From Incurvaria masculella (Eukaryota; Arthropoda; Insecta; Lepidoptera; Incurvariidae): a stretch of 64,000 bases of DNA. The notes beneath the pieces are model-generated. The model was given only the letters and a program-made list of their open reading frames with translations, was not told the origin of the DNA and did no database searches. Numbering within the stretch: position 1 is the first letter of the stretch; each line of letters starts with the position of its first letter. A program made the position numbers and the translations under genes. Location: NCBI GenBank assembly GCA_946894095.1, contig OX335652.1, positions 19,367,001 through 19,431,000 of the forward strand. Direction: 5' to 3'. Of this stretch, positions 10,137-18,801 are shown piece after piece.

Positions 10137-10668
10137 CCCGCTCATCTCTTCATACAAAAGGGGAAAGAAGATCACGCCCATATTTCTTGTCAGAGATCCA
10201 AAATTTTGCTCACAATAGCTTTATTTGATCGAACTAGATGTCTGATGACCATTGGCATTGTAAAATTGTGTTTGGTTTATAAGTTATAAGGTCCGAAAGT
10301 TCGAATTTTTCGCGCGTTTTATACAATAATTTTGGAGGTAGATTACGCAATGATAAAGTAAGAACATCGTAAAAAGATTAGTCATCAGACATAGCTTCTT
10401 TAATCAAGATTTATGATCTATTTGGTTTTTGTAAGATTTTTGACTACAGCGGTCGTGGTTTACTTTTAGCTATAAGTCGTTTTGAAATTAAAATTTTCGT
10501 AAATCTTACCAAATCATACGCTATGCACATTGTCTTTTATGTGGACATGTTGCATCTTCCTCATCACGGAGCCTGTCCTATTCTTTGAAACAGAGAAGGT
10601 CCCAGAGCGCAACAGCACGGTTTTGTACCGTGCCTGCGAATGAGTTAGGCCCGCCGGGTTGGGCCACC
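10137..10668 (+). mobile_element. FamH, TTAA-flanked element (532 bp)
   Basis: TTAA lies at 10133-10136 and 10669-10672. The ends are GGTGGCCCAACCCG and its exact complement CGGGTTGGGCCACC. Internal landmarks are GAACTAGATGTCTGATGACC facing GTCATCAGACATAGCTT (a nested inverted repeat), TTCGCGCGTTTTATACAATA, CAGCGGTCGTGGTTTACTTT and GAACCCTTC-like sequence is absent. No open frame; piggyBac-like by target and ends. Confidence 0.85.
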
Positions 10669-10684
10669 TTAAACCAGGTTCGGT

Positions 10685-11195
10685 CACTTAGTACAAATTG
10701 TCACTGACTCGAGAGTGTTTCTGATTTGTGGTTTTGATGACAAAACTAATAATATTAAAACCAAACGTGCAAGTGTTTCGCAGTGTTTTGATGCCACTGG
10801 AGCAGTGCATCACTTTGAGGTCCTTGCTTACGGTGACGCTTGGTTCGGGTTATCTGTTTCCCTAAAATATGGTCGAGAAAGGTGACGGCTGTGCCCGGCA
10901 TGATGCTCGTGAACGGGTGCTGTTTGTGGGGACTGGCCTGCCCGAATTGGCAACATGTTAGATGGTGGAGATAGTAATTGCAAATTAAATTAAATTTGTC
11001 ATAAACTGTTGCATGCCGCATGAATTTTAAATGTTTGTCAATTAATATTAAATAAGTGTTTTACCTATGTTTTTTGTAAAAAAAATTTAGAAATACTTTT
11101 GTAAATTTAGACTAAGTGGACGTTGAAAAAAAAAACAGCGGAGTTTCTTTCCATTCTTCTTCGCTGTGTTTTGTTTTGCTGAGCTATTCTGAAGA
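10685..11195 (+). repeat. FamD copy (LINE-like 3' region)
   Basis: Shares GGTGCTGTTTGTGGGGACTG, TGTTGCATGCCGCATGAATT and TTCTTCTTCGCTGTGTTTTG with copies at 32222, 35985 and 53420. Other copies end in GATGAATAAACAATA repeats, a polyadenylation-type signal and a short-repeat tail, which suggests the 3' end of a LINE read on this strand. This copy lacks the tail. Confidence 0.65.
10869..10961 (+). other. Conserved 30-codon frame inside FamD
   Basis: ATG to TAG, with core RERVLFVGTGL and end LATC. The copy at 35985 has the same frame with 30 codons ending LATF. The copies at 53420 and 32222 keep the core and stop within one codon of the same place. It may be the relic C-terminus of a LINE protein rather than a free peptide. 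The antisense frame is also open here. Confidence 0.3.
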
Positions 11196-11279
11196 CCTTC
11201 GTACCCGTTCCACCTCCGCTCAACTCGCGGGAATGCACCCGTTTACAGTCTAAATTCCAAAATTACGAGCCAATCGAAC

Positions 11280-11468
11280 TTCTAGATCCTTTGTCTATAG
11301 GGCCGGGAGACAATCGAATGAACTCCCTGCCGAGGTATTTCCCCCAAACTACAATCTGGGGTACTTTAATAGTGTGAAGAAGCATTTGGCATGGTTTTCA
11401 CAGCCCCCTTGAAAGTTCGAAAACCCATTGGCATCATCGGCACCTTAAGAGGTCCTGGTGTACGCCAT
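11280..11468 (+). repeat. FamQ, second LINE-like 3' fragment
   Basis: Same order of landmarks as the copy at 8515 (TCTATAGGGCCGG, ACTCCCTGCCGAGGTATTTC, CAGCCCCCTTGAAAGTTCGA, CACCTTAAGAGGTCCTGG). It lacks the GGCCGGCC insertion of that copy. Confidence 0.5.
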
Positions 11469-11732
11469 ACGCCGCGCGTAACACATACAATACGTACAAA
11501 CGGCATCACCATAACTCCAACACATTGTAATTTGACCCACATACGTTATCCTTGCAAATGCCAATGCCTCCTGTGGCGTTGAGGATGATGCGCTCTGTAC
11601 ATAAATATGTAAAAAACATTGCGATCGGAATTTTGCAACTAATACTGTTTTGTTTAGATACTTACTTGTCTGAAGCAGGATTCGTACATACGATCTTTGG
11701 ATTATATGTATAGTGCTCTAACGCCTAACAGT

Positions 11733-12081
11733 AGGCCTCAGTAGCCCAGTGGCGCGACATTTCGGCGATCGCTCTCCGAAGTTAAGCAACGCTGGGTTAA
11801 GAGGCTGGCCGTGGTTCGGATTCCACGTTAAACTGTAGGTCCCATTCCTTACTTACTAGGTGGTAGGGTTAATCCCGCCCGGGTTGGTACCATCGCATTG
11901 GATGAACGATGGTCGAAGCGGCAATGAAAATTGTCCGTGTTTTCCATCCAGTTCAATGTAACCGTGCAATATAAGGAAGGTCCTGGCATGGCACCTAGTT
12001 CCCATGTGGTGTGTTGGGCTAATACCATGACAGAACTTGTGGTATTAGCCATCCATGTCCAATCACATAAAATAAAAAAAA
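11733..12081 (+). mobile_element. SINE-C copy with a deletion in its 5S part
   Basis: The head runs to GAAGTTAAGCAACGCTGGGT and then jumps to GAGGCTGGCCGTGGTTCGG. The second half of the 5S promoter region (TCTTGGATGGGTGACC) is missing. The body and A tail are complete. Confidence 0.85.
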
Positions 12082-12375
12082 CGCTGAGCTATCTAGACAT
12101 TGTTGCATTCAACTAATCATCACTTGCGTTATTCTATTCACACAGTAAAGATTTTTAGAATATTTTCACCCTACCTTATCTTCTCTATTCACGATCTATG
12201 TTATCTGTAGCTTTTATTGGCCCTACAAGATATAATACGTCACATCAGGAATGACTTTCAGAATCAACGCAGGAATCCTTCTCACGACTATCAAATAATT
12301 ACATCTCTCGTCATTCTTCACAAGGAACGATTGTTTTAGCCTGACGTATACTATTCCAGTGGTACTCACCTTAAA

Positions 12376-12680
12376 TTTTTAACCATAGATAAAAAGGAGA
12401 TATAGTATCGGGGGCGCCTACTATGGGACCCGCTGTTTCCAATTTTCAAAAAACCACCGATCCAACTTAAAAGGAGTGAAGTACATGCCACATGCAAACA
12501 TAGTCGCAGACGTATTGGAGGGTTTGTGTGAGCGGCACCTGACTTGACGAACGCTATTTTAGAGGACGTTCGCGTGAGGTGGCGATGTTTCGACTGTGTG
12601 GCATACGACGCGCCGCCGGATTCCCATACAACTATTTGGACATTTTGACCAAATAGCCAATATAGCTGAAAAGTCAATTT
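12376..12680 (+). repeat. FamE copy, best preserved
   Basis: Runs from ACCATAGATAAAAAGGAG through ACATGCAAACATAGTCGCAG, ACGCTATTTTAGAGGACG and GGTGGCGATGTTTCGACTG. Its ATTTTAGAG is the empty version of the site that FamA occupies in the 43995 copy. Confidence 0.6.
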
Positions 12681-12760
12681 GAAAAAAAAAAACGCCCAAA
12701 AGTGCGAGTCGGACTCGCACACGAAAGGTTCCTTCCCGTCGTACCGGATTTACCACAATA
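12681..12760 (-). mobile_element. FamA 3'-end fragment
   Basis: A run of A, then CGCCCAAAAGTGCGAGTCGG and ACTCGCACACGAAAGGTTCC: only the last part of the element, placed directly beside a second, longer FamA copy in the same orientation. Confidence 0.75.
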
Positions 12761-13071
12761 AACCGGCCCAGTGCGAGTCGGACTCCCACATGAAGGGTTC
12801 CGTACCATCGTATAAGATTTAAGGGAATTACGACCATGTAGACCTTTCTTATTTTTTCTCTCTTTAATTTTACATTATTTATAATTATTTATAGTTGGAG
12901 CGGAAATAGAAATACACACTCTTTGAAAATTTCAACGGTCTACTTATTACAGTTCATAAGATACAGCTTTGTGACAGACGGACGGACGGATAGATGGACC
13001 GACGAATGGACGGACAGCGGAGGCTAGTAATAGGGTCCCGTTGGCACCATTTGGGTATGGAGCCCTAAAAA
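12761..13071 (-). mobile_element. FamA copy, full length but diverged
   Basis: Begins AACCGGCCCAGTGCGAG and ends GGGTATGGAGCCCTAAAAA. The GTCC block (complement GGAC) is interrupted (GGATAGATGGACCGACGAAT). Head to tail with the fragment on its left. Confidence 0.8.
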
Positions 13072-13356
13072 GGGACAAACGCAGCAAGATCAACGTGCAG
13101 GGAGCCGGACTGCGGGTGTAGGTTACAGCGGCGGGGAGCGGTGATTGTGCGCAACCGGCGCGTTTATACTCCGATAGTGTACTAATGCACCTGTCAAGGG
13201 CCACAAAAGGGCAGATCGGACGAGTCCCGTGCCGGCCGCACGACGTGTCGGCCCTTTTGTGGCCCCAGAAAGCGCAAGAACAAAAATAAATGAACGTTCT
13301 GGTGAATAACTGGATGTATAGGTGGTTTGGGGAGTGAAAGATGAGTGGTCCCTTAA
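13072..13356. other. GC-rich island with a perfect 15-bp hairpin
   Basis: GGGCCACAAAAGGGC (13198-13212) pairs perfectly with GCCCTTTTGTGGCCC (13251-13265) around a 38-base GC-rich loop containing GTGCCGGCCGCACGAC. It is clearly richer in GC than its surroundings. I see no related copy in the window. Confidence 0.6.
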
Positions 13357-13803
13357 GGTGGCCCAACCCGGCGGGACTAACTCGTTTGCTGGCACGGTAC
13401 AAAACCGTGCTGTTGCGCTCTGGGACCTTCTCTGTTTCAAAGAAAAAGACAGGCTCCGTGATGAGGAATATGCAACATGTCCACAAAAAAGACTGTGGAA
13501 AAAAATAATTACAAAACGACTTCTAGCTAAAAGTAAACCACGACCGCTGTAGTTAAAAATCTAACAAAAATCAAATAGATTATAAATTTTGATTAAATAA
13601 GCTATGTCTGATGACTTATCTTTTTAAGATGTTCAAACTTTATGAATAAAGAAACCAAACACAATTTTACAATGCCAACGGTCATCAGACATCTAGTTCG
13701 ATCAAATAAAGCTATTTTGAGCGAAATTTGGGATTTTCGACAAGAAATATGGGCGTGATCTTCTTTCCCCGTTTGCATGGGGAGTTGAGCGGGATGGGCC
13801 ACC
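13357..13803 (-). mobile_element. FamH copy, inverted and shortened (447 bp)
   Basis: TTAA at 13353-13356 and 13804-13807. The left end is GGTGGCCCAACCCGGCGGGA and the right end GGGATGGGCCACC. About 85 bases are missing relative to the 532-bp copy, including the TTCGCGCGTTTTATAC section. Confidence 0.8.
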
Positions 13804-14350
13804 TTAAGCTGACATCACACCCATAGTCATGATACCAAATACACCGGATTAACTTAGAACCTTTTTTATTTTATTCAGTGAATATTTGTTGAGTTTTAAC
13901 TTATAAAACTTAATAAAAACAAACTTATATAGATTTGCGATAGTCCAGCTGCAAGAGCTAGCGATACCTTAGAAATGAGATGTCATGCTAGCAGGTTCTT
14001 ATAACCAAGGGCGGCTACTTTAAATTGGAAAATTTTATTTTACCAAAAGGTTTTTGGGAAAATAAAATTACATATTAACTAACCCTTATTTACGGTAAAC
14101 CGATCGACTGGAGTTTTCAAATGTATGGACAAATTGAAAAAGTGCGCGCAGCGGGCGTTAAACGAACTAACATTTTCGAGTCCGAGTTTGATTCGACGGC
14201 TTGCTCACGGATGCCGTAAATACGTCTACGTTGCCGTTTACGCCGACTCCGCGTTATCATATAAATCGGAAGTCCGAGTTTGACTTTGACAGCTTGAAGA
14301 AGTAAAACAAAAGAATAGTTATCTAGTAAAATATTTTATGGAGTTTGACG

Positions 14351-14710
14351 TTTTTAGGGTTCCGTACCCAAAGGGTGAAAACGGAACCCTATTACTAAGC
14401 CTCCGCTCTCCGTCCGTTCGTCCGTCCGTCCGTCCGTCCGTCCGTCCGTCCGTCCGTCCGTCCGTCCGTCCGTCTGTCACAGGGCTGTATCTCAGTAACC
14501 GCAACGGATAGACAGCTGAATTTTTCACAGATTGTGTATTTATTTTGCCGCTATAACAACAAATAGGTAAGATCATAAAATAATTTAAATTAAAGGGGGC
14601 CCCCAAAAAATGTGATTCTTTGTATTATTTAACATAACATAACATAAAAAACATGTTCGATAGTACGGAACCCTTCGTGTGCGAGTCCGACTCGCACTTG
14701 GCCGGTTTTT
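14351..14710 (+). mobile_element. FamA copy inside FamI
   Basis: Full length, with a long (GTCC)n array and an extra AACATAACATAACATAAAAA before the 3' end. T runs border both sides, at the position of a T run in empty FamI copies. Confidence 0.85.
14409..14477. repeat. (GTCC)n array of a FamA copy
   Basis: About 16 near-perfect tetranucleotide units. In the complement they read as repeated TDGR/DGRT codons, which explains open frames here. Confidence 0.9.
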
Positions 14711-14760
14711 ACGTAACTTCGAAGTTCCGTGAATGCCAATTTAGTTGACAACTGGGATTA

Positions 14761-15524
14761 GAAGCTCAGCACCTACAAATGTATTCGCTAGGAGTCGTCG
14801 CATGATTTGCTATTACATTGTGATAAAAATGTCTTTAATTCCATAAAATACATATCCCAAAGGTTTCATTGGAATTATTTTGTTATTTTTCCCCATTCAC
14901 ATAAAAGTAAAAGGGCGCTCTGACTATCCTGGCTTTGTTATTAATTGAGGATAGCTGGCTCCCACGCCAAATCTTCTAGTTCGATCCCCGGGTGTAACCG
15001 GTAACATATACCGTCATTTCAATCAGTTACGGCATCGAAAATCGGATACTGCTCAGCTAGCCAGCTATGAAAAAATCGTCATCTGTATTGGAATGATAAT
15101 AGCGTTATCCAAGTGAACGAATATTTGATACGATCCAATGCATTCATAAATGATAACAGCTAAAGTATAACCAAATACCTTTGCGAACGTTTATACAATC
15201 TAAGAATAGATTTACGAAAGCTATCATATTCCCAAAGATAAATGAAATTAAAGACCAAGCTATTTATATGAATAACAACAATCTCATAAGCTCGGGTGCG
15301 GCGCTTATCTGCGTAGGTCTCAAGGCTGCCTTAATCGGCTACCGAAGGCAGTGCTGCCACCGCAAAGCCTTATTTAACGTAAACAAGTTTATAAAGTTCA
15401 ATATACGTAAGTCTCCGCTGGTATAGCACGTTTATGGAAGAATCCAGAGATTTTGAAAAGTAATGGATGCTTGGTCTATTGTATATAACACAATACATAT
15501 GTAGATAACATTATATATTTTTAT
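14761..15524. other. Spacer, nothing recognised
   Basis: An 81-codon frame at 15181-15426 opens with TTG. It has no recognisable motif and no second copy. Confidence 0.4.
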
Positions 15525-15580
15525 ACATCATGCATAGACAGTACTGCACTCGGATTTGTCTTGTTTGACAACTTGGTTGA
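15525..15580 (-). repeat. FamD 3'-tail fragment
   Basis: CATAGACAGTACTGCACTCG and GATTTGTC match the tail region of FamD at 36025 and 53450. Confidence 0.5.
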
Positions 15581-15610
15581 AAACAATCACAGCCAAGAAA
15601 ATACTATGAA

Positions 15611-15881
15611 TTTTAAGGTTCCGTACCCAAAGGGTGCCAACGGAACCCTATTACTAAGCCTCCGCTGTCCGTCCGTCCGTCCGTCTGTTACAGGGCTGTA
15701 TCACATGGACCGTAATAGGTAGGCAGCTGAAATTTTCACAGAGTGTGTATTTATTTTGCCGCTATAACAACAAATAGGTATAATTTAAAAATAATAAAAA
15801 TGTAAGGACAAAAATTTTTTTTTGTTAAATCTTGTACGATGGTACGGAACCTTGAACTCGCACTTGGCCGGTTTTTTTTTT
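15611..15881 (+). mobile_element. FamA copy
   Basis: Nearly full length with few GTCC units. The left arm of its 3' palindrome is deleted: GGAACC joins directly to TTGAACTCGCACTTGGCCGG. Confidence 0.85.
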
Positions 15882-15979
15882 GTATTGTCAATCTTAGTTT
15901 ACAAGTGTTTTACGTGTTATTGTTACCTTTTTGTGTAAATAAAATATTTTCCAGAGCTTATATTTATGATGATATAATT

Positions 15980-16110
15980 AACTAGCTGAAGTTCCGGCTC
16001 CGCTCGTGTCAATTTCGTTTTGGACACGAAGCCTGATAAAATATGTTCAGAAACCTTTGCGGGCGTGCGTGGAACGACTCACAAAAGTTTATTCGTAATG
16101 GGACAAATGG
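15980..16110 (+). repeat. Possible 5' fragment of a dispersed element
   Basis: AACTAGCTGAAGTTCCGGCT and CCGCTCGTGTCAATTTCG resemble the common start of lepidopteran non-autonomous elements as I recall them; no partner end identified. Confidence 0.3.
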
Positions 16111-16227
16111 TTTAGGAACGCATGAGGATAAAACATTCTCCATACTTTTTCTGCCACCCCCGTCCACTTATTTGAATTTCACAAAATTCTTGTAGTTCGG
16201 AAAGTACTTCTTGTTCACACGATCTTG

Positions 16228-16370
16228 GTTCAAATGTTAGAGACCAACCCTCTGATGCTAAATATGTCGGTCTGCCTGCGCCAAGTGGTTGCGTTATCTA
16301 GAGTGGCTATATAAAATAGATGTTGGTATGTAACTGCTCATGTTAATAATACAACAATAACAAGTCTGTT
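16228..16370 (+). repeat. FamP copy, uninterrupted
   Basis: Matches the FamP copy at 7705 on both sides of its FamO insertion (GAGACCAACCCTCTGATGCT; CTGCCTGCGCCAAGTGGTTG; ATAGATGTTGGTATGTAACT), so it is the empty site for FamO. Confidence 0.6.
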
Positions 16371-16517
16371 TTGTAATTCAATACTTAAATATACCTAAAG
16401 TTATATCTGTAGCCTACATTGTCTATAACTAAGAAATGCAACCAAAGATTTGTTCAGTTTTGGTATTGCTAAGCAAGTATGTACTGATTCTTCCATGATT
16501 CGTTATTTGCATACAGT

Positions 16518-16928
16518 GGCTCGTAGCCTAATGGCGCGGGGACTGGCCTAGCGTACCAGAGACCTGGGTTCAATACCGACATGCACCACTGTCTTTCTCT
16601 TTCCGAGCTCGATAAGTGCATTTCGTTACGAATGCGAGCTGCTCCATGGTTCGGAATCCATGTAAAACTGTAGGTCCCCTTCCCCTACTAGGTGGTAGGG
16701 TTTATGCCCGCCCGGGTTGGTACTATCGCATTGGATGAAAAGATGGTCGAAGCGGCAATGAAAGATTGTCCGTGTTTTCCATCCAGTTTAATGTAGCCGT
16801 GCGTAGCATAAAGGGAAGGTCCTGGCATGGCACCAAATTCCTTCGGGAATGAGCTTGGGCTAATATCATAACGGTAGTTGTGTGGTATTAGCCATCCATG
16901 TCAGGTCAGGTCAGTGTCAGGTCTCTGT
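16518..16928 (+). mobile_element. SINE-B, full length, abutting SINE-C
   Basis: A box TAGCCTAATGG, B box GGTTCAATACC. The tail is repeated as TCAGGTCAGGTCAGTGTCAG instead of running into A residues, and SINE-C starts immediately after in the same orientation. Confidence 0.85.
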
Positions 16929-17313
16929 CAGCCTCAGTGGCCCAGTGGCGCGACACTTCGGCGATCGCTCTCCGAAGTTAAGCAACGCTGGGTCCGGTCA
17001 GGTCTTGGATGGGTGACCATTCGACCGTTGAGAGAGGCTGGCCGTGGTTCGGATTCCACGTTAAGCTGTAGGTCCCCTTCCTTACTTACTAGGTGGTAGG
17101 GTTTATCCCGCCCGGGTTGGTATCATCGCATTGGATGAACGATGGTCGAAGCGGCAATGAAATTTGTCCGTGTTTTCCATCCAGTTCAATGTAGCCGTGC
17201 AATATAAGGAAGGTTCTGGCATGGCACCTAGTTCCCATGTGGTGTGTTGGGCTAATACCATGACAGAACTTGTGGTATTAGCCATCCATGTCCAGTCACA
17301 TAAAAAAAAAAAA
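16929..17313 (+). mobile_element. SINE-C, full length with complete 5S promoter
   Basis: The head has GCCCAGTGGCGCG, then a 5S-rRNA-like segment at about 16961-17024: CCGAAGTTAAGCAACGCTGG (A box), GGTCAGGTCT (intermediate element) and TTGGATGGGTGACC (C box). From GTGGTTCGGATTCC onward it follows SINE-B closely. It ends CCAGTCACAT and 12 A. Confidence 0.88.
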
Positions 17314-17336
17314 GTCGCAATATAAAAATAAAATTT

Positions 17337-17452
17337 CAGGCGCCTTATCTACGTAAGGCAACCACTTAGCGCAGGCAGACTGGCACATTTAGCTTCAGAG
17401 GGTTGGTCTTTATCCTGTGAACCCAGTTTCATCCATTTACGTTATCGTAAAG
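17337..17452 (-). repeat. FamP copy, inverted
   Basis: Complement of GAACCCAGTTTCATCC, GGTTGGTCTTTATCCTGTGA and GCAACCACTTAGCGCAGGCA matches the copies at 7705 and 16228. Confidence 0.6.
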
Positions 17453-18359
17453 TTTTTGATTTTGAATTTTTTTATTTTGATTTTGAAACCTCCTAATTTC
17501 AAAATTCAAAGTTCTATCATTTATGCTGTGCATTACTCTTGTTCAGTAACAGTGCTGTTTTATGAGCATTGATTATTATATTCGGCTGCTATTATAATAT
17601 TGAAAAATGTATGTAGATATGTATTCAAACAGTACAGCGTTACAAATGCTTATGAACACAATTTATTTTGCTGTAGCTTTACTGTTGTACATAGCGTGAC
17701 AGGTATTATATGTATATTACTTGTTATCCTTGTTTTAGTAGGTATTGAATCTCGTAGATAAATTTCCCACCTTCCCATTTCTCTCAGCGTAGAAACAATG
17801 TTTTCAAGCTTTTGATAAGTCGTAGCTCATGGAAAACATTAAAGTTGAACGATCACAAGTATTTTACCAGATTTTATACTCCGTACGCAATAAAATAACA
17901 TTTCAAAATCAAGTTTTAAGAGTCACTGGCACGTTGGTCGCCCCGGGCGCCTTGCAAATGACCGATCATTGGCTTGACGCGAGAAAAAGAAAGATATCTC
18001 ACTGGACCGAGGGAATATAAGTGCGAGAGGGAGAAAGATGCATATTTTCATGGCGATGGAGTGAGAGGGGAGTTGGTTTCATCAGCAGGTGGTAATTAAT
18101 AGTTGGAGCGAGCGCAGTAATTACATCACTCGAAGCAAACTTGCTGCTGTTCATTTCTCAAACTACTCTAGTGGTGAGAACAAAAAATCTGAATGCACTG
18201 CAGGTCAAACCTTCTATAGTCACATCAAACCTATTCAATGTTACTTATATCGTAAATTTATATTTTATTATTATTAACGACTCTCTAAATATAGTTGTAT
18301 AACTTTGAAGGGAAGAAAAGACAAATGGTTGTAAGTATTTTAAGTAGGATACTTATGTC
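17453..18359. other. Spacer, nothing recognised
   Basis: Two frames of 62-63 codons (17829-18020 and 18089-18277) lack motifs. ACGTTGGTCGCCCCGGGCGC is a short GC-rich spot. Confidence 0.4.
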
Positions 18360-18487
18360 GGCTGGAGTGCACCATTTCTCGTTAAAGTTGATGTTAATGT
18401 TGAGACATGTCTATCCTTAGGTAATGAAGTAAGAAGACTGATATACCTTAACAATAACATAACCAGAGATGGTGCACCCCAGTCTGA
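18360..18487. repeat. Short palindromic element (about 128 bp)
   Basis: The left end, GGCTGGAGTGCACCATTTCT then GTTAAAGTTGATGTTAATG, and the right end, read inward as GACTGGGGTGCACCATCTCT then GGTTATGTTATTGTTAAGG, form imperfect inverted arms. No coding frame; MITE-like. Confidence 0.55.
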
Positions 18488-18801
18488 GTCTGTGAAAAGT
18501 AAAATTGTCGTGTACTGAGCGTGTTTGTCAATGAACTCAGTGTCGCTTTACCTCGATTACCGAGCAATGAGTAAGTTTTATGCTTTGTGGGTTCCGGAAC
18601 TTACTGTCGAGAGAGGCCACTGAGGGGTTCTTCGTTCGTTGTTCGTGTTCCATAAAAAAAAGTTTAATAATAATAATGTTGTCACCATCGCAAAGACCTA
18701 AGAATTTGATGATCATTTAGACTAAATGATGATTTTTCATAAGGGTTTATGAGTCACCCTTAAATGATAACATTTTGTCTTATGATATTGCAACTCATAA
18801 C
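18488..18801. other. Spacer, nothing recognised
   Basis: It includes the near-palindrome CATTTAGACTAAATGATG and CCCTTAAATGATAAC. No gene. Confidence 0.4.

Larger units (their letters stand above)
14086..14760 (+). mobile_element. FamI copy carrying a nested FamA
   Basis: Contains TTTACGGTAAACCGATCGAC, GCGGGCGTTAAACGAACTAA and GGAAGTCCGAGTTTGACTTT. After FamA it finishes with ACGTAACTTCGAAGTTCCGT and GCCAATTTAGTTGACAACTG. The left terminus is eroded. Removing FamA restores GACGTTTTTACG, as in the copy at 22912. Confidence 0.75.

Noticed and set aside
16961..17024. A 5S rRNA gene
   Set aside because: Only the internal promoter part is similar, and it is joined to a SINE body with an A tail; the 5S ends are missing.
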